From Desulfovibrio sp. ZJ209 (GTDB lineage Bacteria > Desulfobacterota > Desulfovibrionia > Desulfovibrionales > Desulfovibrionaceae): DNA of 64,000 bases. The position numbers and the translations under genes were made by a program. Shown in pieces: positions 34,961 through 43,977 of this stretch. How positions within the stretch are numbered: the stretch's first letter is position 1; each line of letters starts with the position of its first letter. Where the stretch lies: positions 248,001 through 312,000 of the forward strand of contig NZ_JAAKEJ010000002.1 in NCBI RefSeq assembly GCF_011039135.1, given 5' to 3'. Under the pieces are notes generated by a model. The model saw only the letters and a list, made by a program, of their open reading frames with translations. It was not told the origin of the DNA and made no database searches.

Positions 34961-35554
34961 ATGGAAGTTGGTACCCGCTATCCCACGCTTGCGTTCATCA
35001 CCCAGGGCGTCGGCCAGGCCGACGAGGGCATCCCGCCGCAGCCTTTTGAGACCTTCTGCTATGACTCGGCCCTCCTTCAGGCCAAGATCCAGGACTTCAA
35101 CGTCGTCCACTACACCTCCGTGCTGCCCAAGGCGCTCTACGGCAACATCGTGGACGTGAACAAGGTCACCAAGTACTTCACGCACGGCGCGGTGCTCGAA
35201 GTCATCATGGCCGGCGCCGGCGCCTCCCTTGACCAGCACAAGGCCATCGCCACCGGCCTCGGCGTGGTCTGGGGCCGCGACCCCAAGACGAAAGAGCTCA
35301 TCGGCGGCTGGGCGGCCGAGTATGTCGAATACTTCGACACCAAGATCGACGACCAGATCGCCAAGAGCTGCGCCGAGATGTGGCTCACCAAGTCCATGAA
35401 CCACGAGCTTTCCATCCGCGGCGTGGAAAAGCACAGCGAATTCCAGATGTGGCACACCTACATCAACCTGACCGAGCCCTTCGGCTACTGCCTGACGGCC
35501 ATGGGCATGCTCAATTTCAAGACGGCCGACCCGGTCGACCCCAAGGCCCTGTAA
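34961..35554 (+). CDS. aaxB: Pyruvoyl-dependent arginine decarboxylase, AaxB-like
   Basis: A 197-residue proenzyme that cleaves itself to make a pyruvoyl cofactor and converts arginine to agmatine and CO2, consuming a proton. The cleavage pair is Thr52-Ser53 in [13 protein letters not shown], the same residues and numbering as in chlamydial AaxB. Other shared segments are [48 protein letters not shown] and [16 protein letters not shown]. It is flanked by two amino-acid/polyamine antiporters and followed by a terminator. The similarity to AaxB is judged by eye. Confidence 0.9.
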   Translation: MEVGTRYPTLAFITQGVGQADEGIPPQPFETFCYDSALLQAKIQDFNVVHYTSVLPKALYGNIVDVNKVTKYFTHGAVLEVIMAGAGASLDQHKAIATGLGVVWGRDPKTKELIGGWAAEYVEYFDTKIDDQIAKSCAEMWLTKSMNHELSIRGVEKHSEFQMWHTYINLTEPFGYCLTAMGMLNFKTADPVDPKAL

Positions 35555-35626
35555 ACCAGATATGACGCTCCCGCCGGGGCGGCGCCGCACTTGCCGGCCC
35601 GCTCCGGGCCTGGGGCGCCCTTTCCG

Positions 35627-35670
35627 CCCGGTCCGTTGACAGACAGAGAGTCCAGCGGGCCGGGTTTTTT
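35627..35670 (+). terminator. Terminator after the arginine decarboxylase
   Basis: An imperfect hairpin (CCCGGTCCGTTGAC pairing with GTCCAGCGGGCCGGG) is followed by TTTTTT, 73 bp after the decarboxylase stop. It separates the decarboxylase from the second antiporter. Confidence 0.65.
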
Positions 35671-35743
35671 CCTATGGGCCACCCGCCCCCCGCTTTTCAG
35701 AGGGGGCTAATGACCGGCCTGAAGTCTTCAGGAGAACTGCCGT

Positions 35744-37198
35744 ATGGCGCAAGAAACGAAAAAACTCGGCACCGTCGCGCTGGCCGCCGTCGTGGTGAGC
35801 TCCATGATCGGCGGCGGCATCTACAGCCTGCCCCAGAACATGGCCGCCGACGCCTCCCTGTGCGCGATCTTCATCGCCTGGGTCATCACGGGCGTGGGCA
35901 TGTTCGGCATCGCCAATTCCTTCCGCATTCTCGCGGACGTGCGGCCCGACCTCTCCGCAGGCATCTACATGTACGCGCGGGTGGGCTTCGGGCCCTTTGT
36001 GGGCTTCCTCATCTGCTGGGCCTACTGGCTCTGCCAGATCTGCGGCAACGTGGGCTATGCCGTCATCACCATGGATGCCCTCAACTATTTCTTCCCGCCC
36101 TATTTCCAGGGGGGCAACAACATCCCCTCCATCATCGGGGGCTCGCTGCTCATCTGGGTGTTCAACTTCATCGTGCTGAGGGGCACCCGCCAGGCCGCCT
36201 TCATCAACACCATCGGCACGGTGGGCAAGATCATCCCGCTCTTCCTTTTCATCATCATCGTCGCCTTCTGCTTCCATATCGACAAGTTCGATTTCGACTT
36301 CTTCGGCAACATGCTCATCGACGGCAAGACGCTGGGCTCCATGGGCTCGCAGGTCAAGAGCACCATGCTCGTCACGCTCTGGTGCTTCATCGGCATCGAG
36401 GGCGCGGTGGTGCTTTCCGCGCGCGCCAAGAGCGCCAAGGTGGTGGGCAGCGCCACCATTTTGGGCTATCTCGGCTGCCTCGCGGTCTATGTGCTGCTTT
36501 CCGTGCTGCCCTTCGGCTTCATGACGCAGCATGAGCTCGCGGCCGTGCCCAATCCCTCCACCGCCGGCGTGCTCGAGCATGTGGTCGGCCCGTGGGGCGC
36601 GTGGCTCATGAACATCGGCCTGCTCATCGCCGTGCTCACGAGCTGGCTCGCCTGGACCATGATCACCGCCGAAATGCCCTTCGCCGCCGCCAAGAACGGC
36701 ACCTTCCCCAAGATGTTCGCCAGCGAGAACAAGCACGGCTCCCCCAATGTCTCGCTGTGGATCACGAGCGGCTGCATGCAGCTCGGCATGCTGCTCGTCT
36801 ACTTCTCCAACAATGCGTGGAACACCATGCTCAACATCACGGGCGTCATGGTGCTGCCCGCCTATGTGGTGTCCATGATGTACCTCTGGAAGATCTGCGA
36901 GGACGGCAAGTACCCGGGCAACGCCGCCACGGGCCGGGCGTCGGCGCTGATCAACAGCATCGTCGCCGTAGCCTTCGGCCTCTGGCTCATCTACGCGGCG
37001 GGTCTCAGCTACCTGCTCATGGCCACCATTATCGTGGCCTGCGGCATCCCCTTCTACATCTGGGCGCGCAAGCAGAACGCGGCCACGGACAAGGGCCCCA
37101 TGTTCAGCGGGGCTGACTGGGCCATCCTGATCCTGCTGCTCATCGCGGCCGTGCTCGCCATCTACCTCATGGCGCGCGGCACCATCAGCGGCGCCTAG
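35744..37198 (+). CDS. Basic amino-acid/polyamine antiporter, AaxC/ArcD-like
   Basis: A 484-residue APC-superfamily protein with 12-13 helices. The first helix has [14 protein letters not shown], the pattern of ArcD/AaxC-type arginine exchangers, and later segments are [20 protein letters not shown] and [19 protein letters not shown]. It differs from the AdiC-like protein upstream and belongs to another branch. In Chlamydia, AaxC exchanges arginine and agmatine for AaxB, so it is a plausible partner of the decarboxylase. An alternative substrate (ornithine or lysine) cannot be excluded. Confidence 0.75.
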   Translation: MAQETKKLGTVALAAVVVSSMIGGGIYSLPQNMAADASLCAIFIAWVITGVGMFGIANSFRILADVRPDLSAGIYMYARVGFGPFVGFLICWAYWLCQICGNVGYAVITMDALNYFFPPYFQGGNNIPSIIGGSLLIWVFNFIVLRGTRQAAFINTIGTVGKIIPLFLFIIIVAFCFHIDKFDFDFFGNMLIDGKTLGSMGSQVKSTMLVTLWCFIGIEGAVVLSARAKSAKVVGSATILGYLGCLAVYVLLSVLPFGFMTQHELAAVPNPSTAGVLEHVVGPWGAWLMNIGLLIAVLTSWLAWTMITAEMPFAAAKNGTFPKMFASENKHGSPNVSLWITSGCMQLGMLLVYFSNNAWNTMLNITGVMVLPAYVVSMMYLWKICEDGKYPGNAATGRASALINSIVAVAFGLWLIYAAGLSYLLMATIIVACGIPFYIWARKQNAATDKGPMFSGADWAILILLLIAAVLAIYLMARGTISGA

Positions 37199-37207
37199 CG
37201 CTTCGCG

Positions 37208-37234
37208 CTCCCCGGGCCGGGGGTGCCCGGGGAG
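37208..37234 (+). terminator. Stem-loop between antiporter and porin genes
   Basis: A perfect 10-bp stem CTCCCCGGGC / GCCCGGGGAG with a 7-nt loop, 10 bp after the antiporter stop. No T-run follows, so it may be an mRNA-stability or partial-readthrough element rather than a full terminator. Confidence 0.45.
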
Positions 37235-37282
37235 CCGCGTCTGTATCGGTTTCAGAGCATACGAGGAATGATTGGAGGGGAC

Positions 37283-38866
37283 ATGAAAAAACTTGCCATA
37301 CTCGTCATGGCGGCATGGGCCGTCCACGCGCTTGCCGGCGCCGCGCTTGCCGTGGACTTCAAGATCAAGGGCCAGTGGATCATGAGCTTCGGCTACGGCG
37401 CCAACGGCAATTTCCAGGGCAGCTACAACGGCCACAACACCATCGGCTGGGGCGAAGGCCAGGACAATTTCGAGGCCGTGCAGCGCCTGCGCCTGCAACT
37501 GGACGCCGTGGCCTCGGAAAACCTGTCCGGCACGGTGACCTTTGAAATCGGCGAGACCTACTGGGGCCAGCAGTCCACAGGCGGCGCCCTCGGCGCTGAC
37601 GGCCAGATCGTGGAGGTCAAGAACGCCTATCTGGACTGGACGCTCCCCGAGACGCCGGTGCAGGTGCGCATGGGCCTGCAGAACATCTCCACGCCGTCCA
37701 TGGCCTCGGGCAACGCCGTGCTCGACGGGGACGTGGCCGGCATCACCGTGAGCGCGCAGGTGAACGACAATGTGGCGCTCACCGCCTTCTGGGCCCGGCC
37801 CTACAACGACAACTACCTCGGCTACAACGAAGCCTACAATGGCCGGCCCAAGGGCTATCACGCCAGCTTCATAGATAACCTCGACGTGGGCGGCCTCATG
37901 GTGCCGCTCACCTTCGACAACGTGAGCATTACCCCCTGGGGCATGTACGGCGCCATGGGGCCCAACACCTTCCGGGATGGCCGCAGCCTCGATCCGCTGG
38001 GCAACCTCAACGCCAACACCAGCGAGGACAGCTCCTACTTCATGGCCGGCATGTTCCCGGCCGGCGGCGCACGGCATCGGGACTTTTCCGAGGCGGGCAA
38101 CGACCGCCATGTGGGCAGCTACGCCAACATGTGGTGGGCAGGCGTGACCGGGCAGGCCACCTGGGACAACTTCTCCGCGGCCTTTGATTTTGAATACGGC
38201 GCCGTCACCTGGGACGACGACGGCCGCCTCAACCGTTCGGGCTGGTTCGCGGCCCTGCTGCTCGAGTATTCGCTCGACTGGGGCGTGCCCGGCCTCTACG
38301 GCTGGTATGGCTCCGGCGATGACTCTAACCCCGCCAACGGCTCCGAGCGCCTGCCCGCGCTGGACCCCAACAACGCCAACAATTTCTCCTACTTCGCCTT
38401 TGACGGTGCGCCCTATATCGAGCGCTACGCGGTCATCGGCAACAACATGGCCGGCACCTGGGGCATCGGCGCCAGGCTCAACAACGTGAGCTTCGTGAAA
38501 GACCTCTCGCACATCTTCCGTGTGAACTACATCCGCGGCACCAACAGCCCGACCATGGCGAAAAAGATGTCCCTCGCCGGGCTGTGGTCCAACGGCACGG
38601 TGCTCACGCCCAACCTGGGCAGCCAGGGCGCGGCCCTCGGCATGCCGGGCATGTACCTGACGAGCCTTGACAGCGCGCTCGAACTGGGTTCCACCAATTC
38701 CTGGCAGGTGTACGAAAACATGTGCATCAACGTGGAGGCCGGCTATGTCTTCATGTTCCTGGATACGGGCAAGTCCGTGTGGGGCGCCCGCCACAGGAAC
38801 AGCGAGTCCATCCCCGGCACCAGGGACGCCTGGAACGTGAACGCGAGCTTTGTGTATTCCTTCTAG
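37283..38866 (+). CDS. Outer-membrane porin, Desulfovibrio type
   Basis: A 527-residue protein with a signal peptide (MKKLAILVMAAW, cleaved near ALA-VDF) and a body rich in alternating aromatic and polar residues typical of beta-barrel strands, ending in the outer-membrane signature Phe (SFVYSF). Tyr/Trp-rich segments such as GSYANMWWAGVTGQATWDNF support a 16- to 18-strand porin. Placed after the decarboxylase and antiporter, it could serve arginine entry as the unrelated porin AaxA does in Chlamydia; that is inference from order only. Confidence 0.8.
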   Translation: MKKLAILVMAAWAVHALAGAALAVDFKIKGQWIMSFGYGANGNFQGSYNGHNTIGWGEGQDNFEAVQRLRLQLDAVASENLSGTVTFEIGETYWGQQSTGGALGADGQIVEVKNAYLDWTLPETPVQVRMGLQNISTPSMASGNAVLDGDVAGITVSAQVNDNVALTAFWARPYNDNYLGYNEAYNGRPKGYHASFIDNLDVGGLMVPLTFDNVSITPWGMYGAMGPNTFRDGRSLDPLGNLNANTSEDSSYFMAGMFPAGGARHRDFSEAGNDRHVGSYANMWWAGVTGQATWDNFSAAFDFEYGAVTWDDDGRLNRSGWFAALLLEYSLDWGVPGLYGWYGSGDDSNPANGSERLPALDPNNANNFSYFAFDGAPYIERYAVIGNNMAGTWGIGARLNNVSFVKDLSHIFRVNYIRGTNSPTMAKKMSLAGLWSNGTVLTPNLGSQGAALGMPGMYLTSLDSALELGSTNSWQVYENMCINVEAGYVFMFLDTGKSVWGARHRNSESIPGTRDAWNVNASFVYSF

Positions 38867-38973
38867 TATCTCCGGGCGGCGAGCGGCGGGCTTCGGGCCT
38901 GCCGTTCACCGCCCAAAAACGCCGGCCCCCGGCATCGCCCCCCGCCGGGGAGCCGCCCGACCCGGATAGCGCC

Positions 38974-40305
38974 ATGGCCGTGCGGCTGTCGGACCACTTC
39001 ACCCCCCTGAGGCTCATCCGCTTCACCTGCCCCACCATGGGCATGCTGATCCTGACGAGCCTCTACACCATCGTCGACGGCTACTTCGTCTCCAACTACG
39101 TGGGCAAGACCGCCTTCGTGGCCGTGAACCTCATCTTCCCCTTCATCATGATCCCGGCCACCCTGGGCACCATGATCGGCACCGGCGGCAGCGCCCTTGT
39201 GGCCAAGACCCTCGGCCGCGGCAAGGTGGCGCTGGCGCGCAGCCGCTTTTCCCTGCTCGTGTATTTCGCCATTGTCACGGGCACGGCCCTGAGCTTCGTG
39301 TGGCTCGTGTTCCTCGAGCCCTGCGCCGTCCTGCTCGGCGCCGAGGGCGAGGTGCTGGAGGCCTGCAAGATCTACGGCTGGGTGCTCATCCCCGGGCTCA
39401 CGCCCATGATCCTCCAGTTCATGTTCCAGAGCTTCTTCCCGCTGGCCGGGCGGCCGCAGCTCGGGCTCTGGGTGACCTTCGCGGCCGGCGTGACCAATAT
39501 CCTCTTCGACTACCTGCTCATCCTCGTGTTCGGCTGGGGGCTGCTCGGCGCGGCCATCGCCACCGTGGGCGGCATGCTGGTGGGCGCGGTGCCGCCGCTG
39601 CTCTTTTTCGCCCTGTCCGAAACGAGCGAGCTGCGCATCGGGCGCGCGGCGCCGGAGTGGCGCGCCATCGTGAAGAGCTGCACCAACGGCGCCTCGGAAT
39701 TCATGAGCAATGTCTCCATGTCGCTCATTTCCATCCTCTACAATTTCCTGCTCCTGAAAATGGCCGGCGAGAACGGCGTGGCCGTGTACGGCCTGCTCAT
39801 GTACATCGGCTTCCTGTTCATCGCCATCTTCCTGGGCTTCGGCTTCGGCGCCATCCCGGTCATCGCCTACCACTACGGCGCCCGCAACACCCCGGAGCTG
39901 AAGAGCCTTTTGCGCTACAGCCTGGCCATCAACCTCGCCCTGGGCATCCTGCTCTCCGTGGCCGGCCTTGCGCTCTCTCCCTTCCTCGCGCGGCTCTTCC
40001 TCGGCTATGACCCGGAACTGGCGCGCATGGCCGAACACGCCTCGGTGATCTATTCCTTCTCCTTCATCTTCGCCGGGGTGAACATCTTTGTCTCCTCGTT
40101 TTACACCGCGCTCAACAACGGCCTCTTTTCCGCGGCCGTGTCCTTCGTGCGCACGCTGGCGCTGCAGGCCGTGGCCGTTGTGGCGCTGCCCTTCATCCTC
40201 GGGCTCAACGGCATCTGGGCCGCCACCCCCGTGGCCGAGGTGCTGACCCTCTTTTTCGCGCTGCCCTGCCTCTACTACACGCGCAAGGAATACGGCTATT
40301 TGTAG
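38974..40305 (+). CDS. MATE-family multidrug/toxin efflux protein
   Basis: A 443-residue inner-membrane exporter with 12 helices in two halves (first half from about residue 15, second from about 240). Typical segments are TIVDGYFVSNYVGKTAFVAVN near the start and FIFAGVNIFVSSFYTALNNG in the second half. It uses a sodium or proton gradient to expel cationic compounds. It follows the porin by 107 bp in the same direction and could be read through from it. The substrate is unknown. Confidence 0.85.
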   Translation: MAVRLSDHFTPLRLIRFTCPTMGMLILTSLYTIVDGYFVSNYVGKTAFVAVNLIFPFIMIPATLGTMIGTGGSALVAKTLGRGKVALARSRFSLLVYFAIVTGTALSFVWLVFLEPCAVLLGAEGEVLEACKIYGWVLIPGLTPMILQFMFQSFFPLAGRPQLGLWVTFAAGVTNILFDYLLILVFGWGLLGAAIATVGGMLVGAVPPLLFFALSETSELRIGRAAPEWRAIVKSCTNGASEFMSNVSMSLISILYNFLLLKMAGENGVAVYGLLMYIGFLFIAIFLGFGFGAIPVIAYHYGARNTPELKSLLRYSLAINLALGILLSVAGLALSPFLARLFLGYDPELARMAEHASVIYSFSFIFAGVNIFVSSFYTALNNGLFSAAVSFVRTLALQAVAVVALPFILGLNGIWAATPVAEVLTLFFALPCLYYTRKEYGYL

Positions 40306-40492
40306 CCGGCCGCCGGCATGAGCGCGTGAGACATCCGGCCGGGCCGGGGCCGTACCCCGCGGCCGTATCCCGTTCCGCGCGCATCCTCCCCGCCGCGCCA
40401 GCTCCACCGGCGCTGCCCCCACAAACTCTCCTCTCCCCGGCTGCGCCCGCTTGACAGCGCTTGTGCTCAATGCCACAAAGAACCCAAGGGAG

Positions 40493-40518
40493 AATGTCAA
40501 CATTTGACTCTTGACATT
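40493..40518 (+). promoter_or_regulatory. Operator-like inverted repeat before the DAACS symporter
   Basis: AATGTCAA-N10-TTGACATT is a perfect 8-bp inverted repeat, about 87 bp upstream of the start. A TTGACA box at 40451 may be a -35 element. A GntR-family regulator is encoded 3.4 kb downstream and could be the binding protein, but this is a guess. Apart from this, the 40306-40604 gap is GC-rich and featureless. Confidence 0.55.
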
Positions 40519-40604
40519 ACGGCGTCAACGGCACAGGCCGCGGCCGGCAACGGGCCGCCAACCTTTCCCCGGGCCTTGCCCGGAAGGTGTGACAAGGAGG
40601 CTTT

Positions 40605-41837
40605 ATGAGTGAGAAAAAACGCATGAGCCTGCCCGTACAGATGGGCATCGGCATGGTGCTCGGCGTCCTCGCCGGCGCGGTGGCCCCCGCCGTGGGCTTT
40701 GACGCCCAGTGGTTCCGGCCCTTCGGGCAGCTCTTCATCAACCTCGTGCGCATGGTGGTGGTGCCGCTCGTCTTCGCCACGCTCGTGGCCGGCGCGGCCA
40801 GCGTGGGCGACGTGGGGCGCCTCGGGCGCGTGGCCGTCAAGACGCTCATCTACTATTTCGCCACCACGGCCATCGCCATCATCATCGGCCTCATTCTCGC
40901 CAACCTGTTCCAGCCGGGCATGGGCCTCGACCTCTCCACGGCCAATCTCCAGGCCAAGGAGGCCACGCCGCCGCCGCTCGTGCAGGTGCTGCTCAACATC
41001 GTGCCCATCAATCCCATGGAGAGCCTCGCCAAGGGCACCATGCTCCAGATCATCTTCTTCGCCGTCCTGCTCGGCTTCTCCCTGAGCATCTGCGGCGAGA
41101 AGGTCAAGGTCGTCACGGAGTTCTTCAACGGCATGGGCGAGGTGATGATCCGCCTGACCACCATCGTCATGCTCTACGCGCCCATCGGCGTCTTCGCCCT
41201 CATGGCCTTCACCGTGGCCTCGCACGGGCTCGCGGTGCTCCTGCCGCTCATCAAGCTCGTGATCATCATGTATGTGGCCTGCCTCTGCCAGATCCTCATC
41301 GTGTATCTGCCCTGCGTGCGCTTCAGCGGCCTGAAGTCCGGGCAATTCCTCAAGGGCATCAGCGAACCCTTGCTCATCGCCTTCACCACCTGCTCGAGCG
41401 CGGCCGCCCTGTCCTCCAACCTCATCAGCGTGGAAAAGCTCGGCGCCTCGCGCAGCGTCTCCAGCTTCTCCATCCCGCTCGGCAACACCATCAACATGGA
41501 CGGCGCCGCCATCTACATGGGCATCGTGGCCCTTTTCGCGGCCGAGGTGTACGGCATCCCCATGACGCTCGACAAGCAGCTCGTCATCCTGCTCATGGCG
41601 CTGCTCGCGTCCATCGGCTCCATGGGCGTGCCCGGGGCCGCGCTCATCATGAGCACCATGGTCTTCACCCAGGTGGGCATCCCGCTGGAGGCCATCGCGC
41701 TCGTGGCCGGCGTCGACCGCATCATGGACATGGCCCGCACCACCATCAACGTCATGGGCGACGCCACGGGCGCCATCTTCGTCTCCAAGCTCGAGAACGA
41801 CATGGACCCGGCCCGCGGCGCGGCCATGAAGGTCTAG
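40605..41837 (+). CDS. Acidic amino-acid symporter, DAACS/GltP family
   Basis: A 410-residue sodium- or proton-coupled carrier. Signature elements are the serine-rich hairpin TTCSSAAALSSN, NTINMDGAAIYMG on helix 7, the second hairpin GSMGVPGAALIMS, and helix 8 with DRIMDMARTTINVMGDATG. The arginine in DMARTT corresponds to the residue that binds the side-chain carboxylate in the archaeal aspartate transporter, so an acidic substrate (aspartate, glutamate or an analogue such as cysteate) is favoured. It precedes an Asp/Glu-type racemase by 14 bp. Confidence 0.88.
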   Translation: MSEKKRMSLPVQMGIGMVLGVLAGAVAPAVGFDAQWFRPFGQLFINLVRMVVVPLVFATLVAGAASVGDVGRLGRVAVKTLIYYFATTAIAIIIGLILANLFQPGMGLDLSTANLQAKEATPPPLVQVLLNIVPINPMESLAKGTMLQIIFFAVLLGFSLSICGEKVKVVTEFFNGMGEVMIRLTTIVMLYAPIGVFALMAFTVASHGLAVLLPLIKLVIIMYVACLCQILIVYLPCVRFSGLKSGQFLKGISEPLLIAFTTCSSAAALSSNLISVEKLGASRSVSSFSIPLGNTINMDGAAIYMGIVALFAAEVYGIPMTLDKQLVILLMALLASIGSMGVPGAALIMSTMVFTQVGIPLEAIALVAGVDRIMDMARTTINVMGDATGAIFVSKLENDMDPARGAAMKV

Positions 41838-41851
41838 CGCGGGAGTGTGAC

Positions 41852-42562
41852 ATGCGAACCTGCGGCATCCTCGGCGGCATGGGCCCCGAGGCCACCATCG
41901 ACCTCATGCGCCGCGTGGTGGCCCACACGAGGGCCAGCGACGACGCGGACCACGTGCACCTCATCGTGGACAACAATCCCCAGGTGCCCTCGCGCATCAA
42001 GGTGCTGCTGGAAGGCGGGGACGTTTCCCCGGGGCCCTGCCTCGCCGGCATGGCCCGCGGCCTCGAGGCCCAGGGGGCGGACTTTCTCTGCATCGCCTGC
42101 AACACCGCCCACAACTGGCGCGGGGAGGTGGCCCGGGCCGTGAAGGTGCCCGTGCTGGACATGGTGGCGCTGGCCTCGGCCGAGGCCGCGCGGCGTGCGC
42201 CCGGCGCCCGCGTGGGCCTTTTGGCCTCGCCGGCCGTGCGCCTCACGAGCCTGTATGAGGCGCCCCTGCGCGAGCTCGGGCTCACGCCCGTCTATGCGGA
42301 CGAGGCCGAGGAGGCCGCCCTGCTTGCGGTCATCCGCGCCATCAAGGCCGGGGACACCGGGGCGGCCGTGCGCGCGAAGCTCGCCTCCGTGGTCGGCCAC
42401 ATGCTCGAAAAGGGCGCCCAGGTGCTCATCGCGGCCTGCACGGAGCTCGGCGTGGTGGGCATCGGCGCGCCCGTGCCCGTGGTGGACGCCGCGGACGCGC
42501 TCGCCCGCGCCATCGTGCGCGAGGGCGCGGGCCCGGAGGCGCTGAAAGAGCCGGAAGCCTGA
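41852..42562 (+). CDS. Aspartate/glutamate racemase family protein
   Basis: A 236-residue cofactor-independent racemase. It begins CGILGGMGPEATIDLMRR and carries the two catalytic cysteines in IACNTAHNW and AACTELGVV. It would interconvert L and D forms of an acidic amino acid. It is co-transcribed with the upstream acidic amino-acid symporter. A PLP-dependent lyase gene follows after repeat copy D, suggesting one catabolic locus. Confidence 0.85.
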   Translation: MRTCGILGGMGPEATIDLMRRVVAHTRASDDADHVHLIVDNNPQVPSRIKVLLEGGDVSPGPCLAGMARGLEAQGADFLCIACNTAHNWRGEVARAVKVPVLDMVALASAEAARRAPGARVGLLASPAVRLTSLYEAPLRELGLTPVYADEAEEAALLAVIRAIKAGDTGAAVRAKLASVVGHMLEKGAQVLIAACTELGVVGIGAPVPVVDAADALARAIVREGAGPEALKEPEA

Positions 42563-42606
42563 GAACGTGAAAAAAGCGCTGTTGTACGCTGAGGAGATTC
42601 CCTATC

Positions 42607-42791
42607 CCGTCTGGAGCGAAGCGGAAGACGGGTGCTCGTGCCGGAAGGATCCTAAAAAATAAGATTTTTTGCTGCTTGCAAGGAAGAGAAAAATTTCCGA
42701 AGGGAGTGTACTTAAGTACTCGACCGAGGAAATTTTTCTCTGACGCAGCAAGCAGCAAAAAGGCTGTTTTTGACAGATGATTTCGGCATTA
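42607..42791 (+). repeat. Interspersed structured repeat, copy D (core form, 185 bp)
   Basis: The arms TTTTTGCTGCTTGC (42666-42679) and GCAAGCAGCAAAAA (42748-42761) match perfectly over 14 nt. It has no module: the left arm runs straight into AAGGAAG and the inner hairpin. It is the only plus-orientation copy whose flanking genes are also read on the plus strand. The rest of the 42563-42911 gap holds only the ribosome site for the next gene. Confidence 0.9.
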
Positions 42792-42911
42792 GTGAAGCAG
42801 GACAGCCGCACAGCGGTCTCAACGCGATAAACAGACCAAAAGCATCCCCAACGCGCGGGCCGTGCGGCACTTGTCACGGCCCGCGCAAGACTCCCCAAGG
42901 AGGAGCAGACA

Positions 42912-43925
42912 ATGAACCTGGCACGTTTCCCCCGTCGCGGCTATGTGAAGGAACCCACGCCGCTGGAATTCCTTCCCGCGTTCAGCAAGGCGCTGGGCGA
43001 CAAGATCCGGCTCTGGATCAAGCGCGACGACCTGCTGCCCGGCGCTGGCGGCGGCAACAAGACCCGCAAGCTCGACTTCACCATCGCCGACGCCCTTTCC
43101 AAGGGCGCGGACACCATCATCACCTGCGGGGCCGTCCAGTCCAACCACTGCCGCCTCACCCTGGCCTGGGCGGTGCACGAGGGGCTCGACTGCCACCTCG
43201 TGCTCGAGGAGCGCGTGCCCAAGAGCTACAAGCCCGAGGCCTCGGGCAACAACTTCCTTTACCAGCTGCTTGGCGTGAAGAGCATCACGGTCGTGCCCGG
43301 CGGCAGCAACATGATGGAAGAAATGGAAAAGGTGGCGGAGAAGCTCCGCGCCGAGGGCAAAAAGCCCTACATCGTGCCCGGCGGCGCCTCCAACGCGGTG
43401 GGCGCGCTCGGCTATGTCTCCTGCGCGCAGGAGCTCATGGAGCAGATGTTCGCGAAGCAGCTCGACTTCGACCACGTCGTGGTGCCGAGCGGCAGCGCGG
43501 GCACGCATGCGGGCTTCCTCTTCGGCATGCTCGGCTGCAACATGAACATCCCGGTGACGGGCATCGGCGTCAACCGCAAGAAGGCCGTGCAGGAGGAGGC
43601 CGTGTATTCGCTCATGGAAAAGATCGGCGACTACACGGGCGCGCACTTCGACATGCCGCGCGAAGCGGTCAAGGTCTTTGACGACTATGTGGGCCCCGGC
43701 TACTCCCTGCCCACGGACGCCATGGTGGAGGCCGTGACCATGCTCGCCCGCACCGAGAGCATCCTGCTCGACCCGGTGTATTCGGGCAAGGCCATGTCGG
43801 GGCTCATGGACCTCACGCGCAAGGGCTACTTCCCCGAAGGGGCCCGGGTGCTCTTCCTGCACACGGGCGGCTCGCCGGCGCTCTACGCCTATGAGGACAC
43901 ATTCCGCAAGGCCTGGAAGGCTTGA
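42912..43925 (+). CDS. PLP-dependent D-cysteine desulfhydrase / L-cysteate sulfo-lyase family
   Basis: A 337-residue fold-type II PLP enzyme of the ACC deaminase/D-cysteine desulfhydrase group. The PLP lysine lies in AGGGNKTRKLDF, AVQSNHCRLTLA gives the substrate loop, and SGSAGTHAGFLFGML the phosphate-binding turn. DcyD cleaves D-cysteine to sulfide, ammonia and pyruvate; the closely related CuyA cleaves L-cysteate to sulfite. Family alone does not separate the two. The neighbouring acidic amino-acid carrier favours cysteate, an aspartate analogue, and a sulfite-respiring host would profit, but this is inference. It has a strong AAGGAGGAG site. Confidence 0.8.
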   Translation: MNLARFPRRGYVKEPTPLEFLPAFSKALGDKIRLWIKRDDLLPGAGGGNKTRKLDFTIADALSKGADTIITCGAVQSNHCRLTLAWAVHEGLDCHLVLEERVPKSYKPEASGNNFLYQLLGVKSITVVPGGSNMMEEMEKVAEKLRAEGKKPYIVPGGASNAVGALGYVSCAQELMEQMFAKQLDFDHVVVPSGSAGTHAGFLFGMLGCNMNIPVTGIGVNRKKAVQEEAVYSLMEKIGDYTGAHFDMPREAVKVFDDYVGPGYSLPTDAMVEAVTMLARTESILLDPVYSGKAMSGLMDLTRKGYFPEGARVLFLHTGGSPALYAYEDTFRKAWKA

Positions 43926-43977
43926 CACGGCCCGGGGGCGGCGCTACCTCATTCCTTCCACCCGAGGAGCGCCGCCC

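Noticed and set aside
35672-38794. A 1040-codon minus-strand open frame opposite the antiporter and porin
   Set aside because: It has His/Glu/Gly-rich shadow composition with no domains, and the plus strand encodes clear membrane proteins.
37283-38866. Naming the porin aaxA
   Set aside because: The sequence looks like a Desulfovibrio general porin, not the chlamydial AaxA family; only the gene order is similar.
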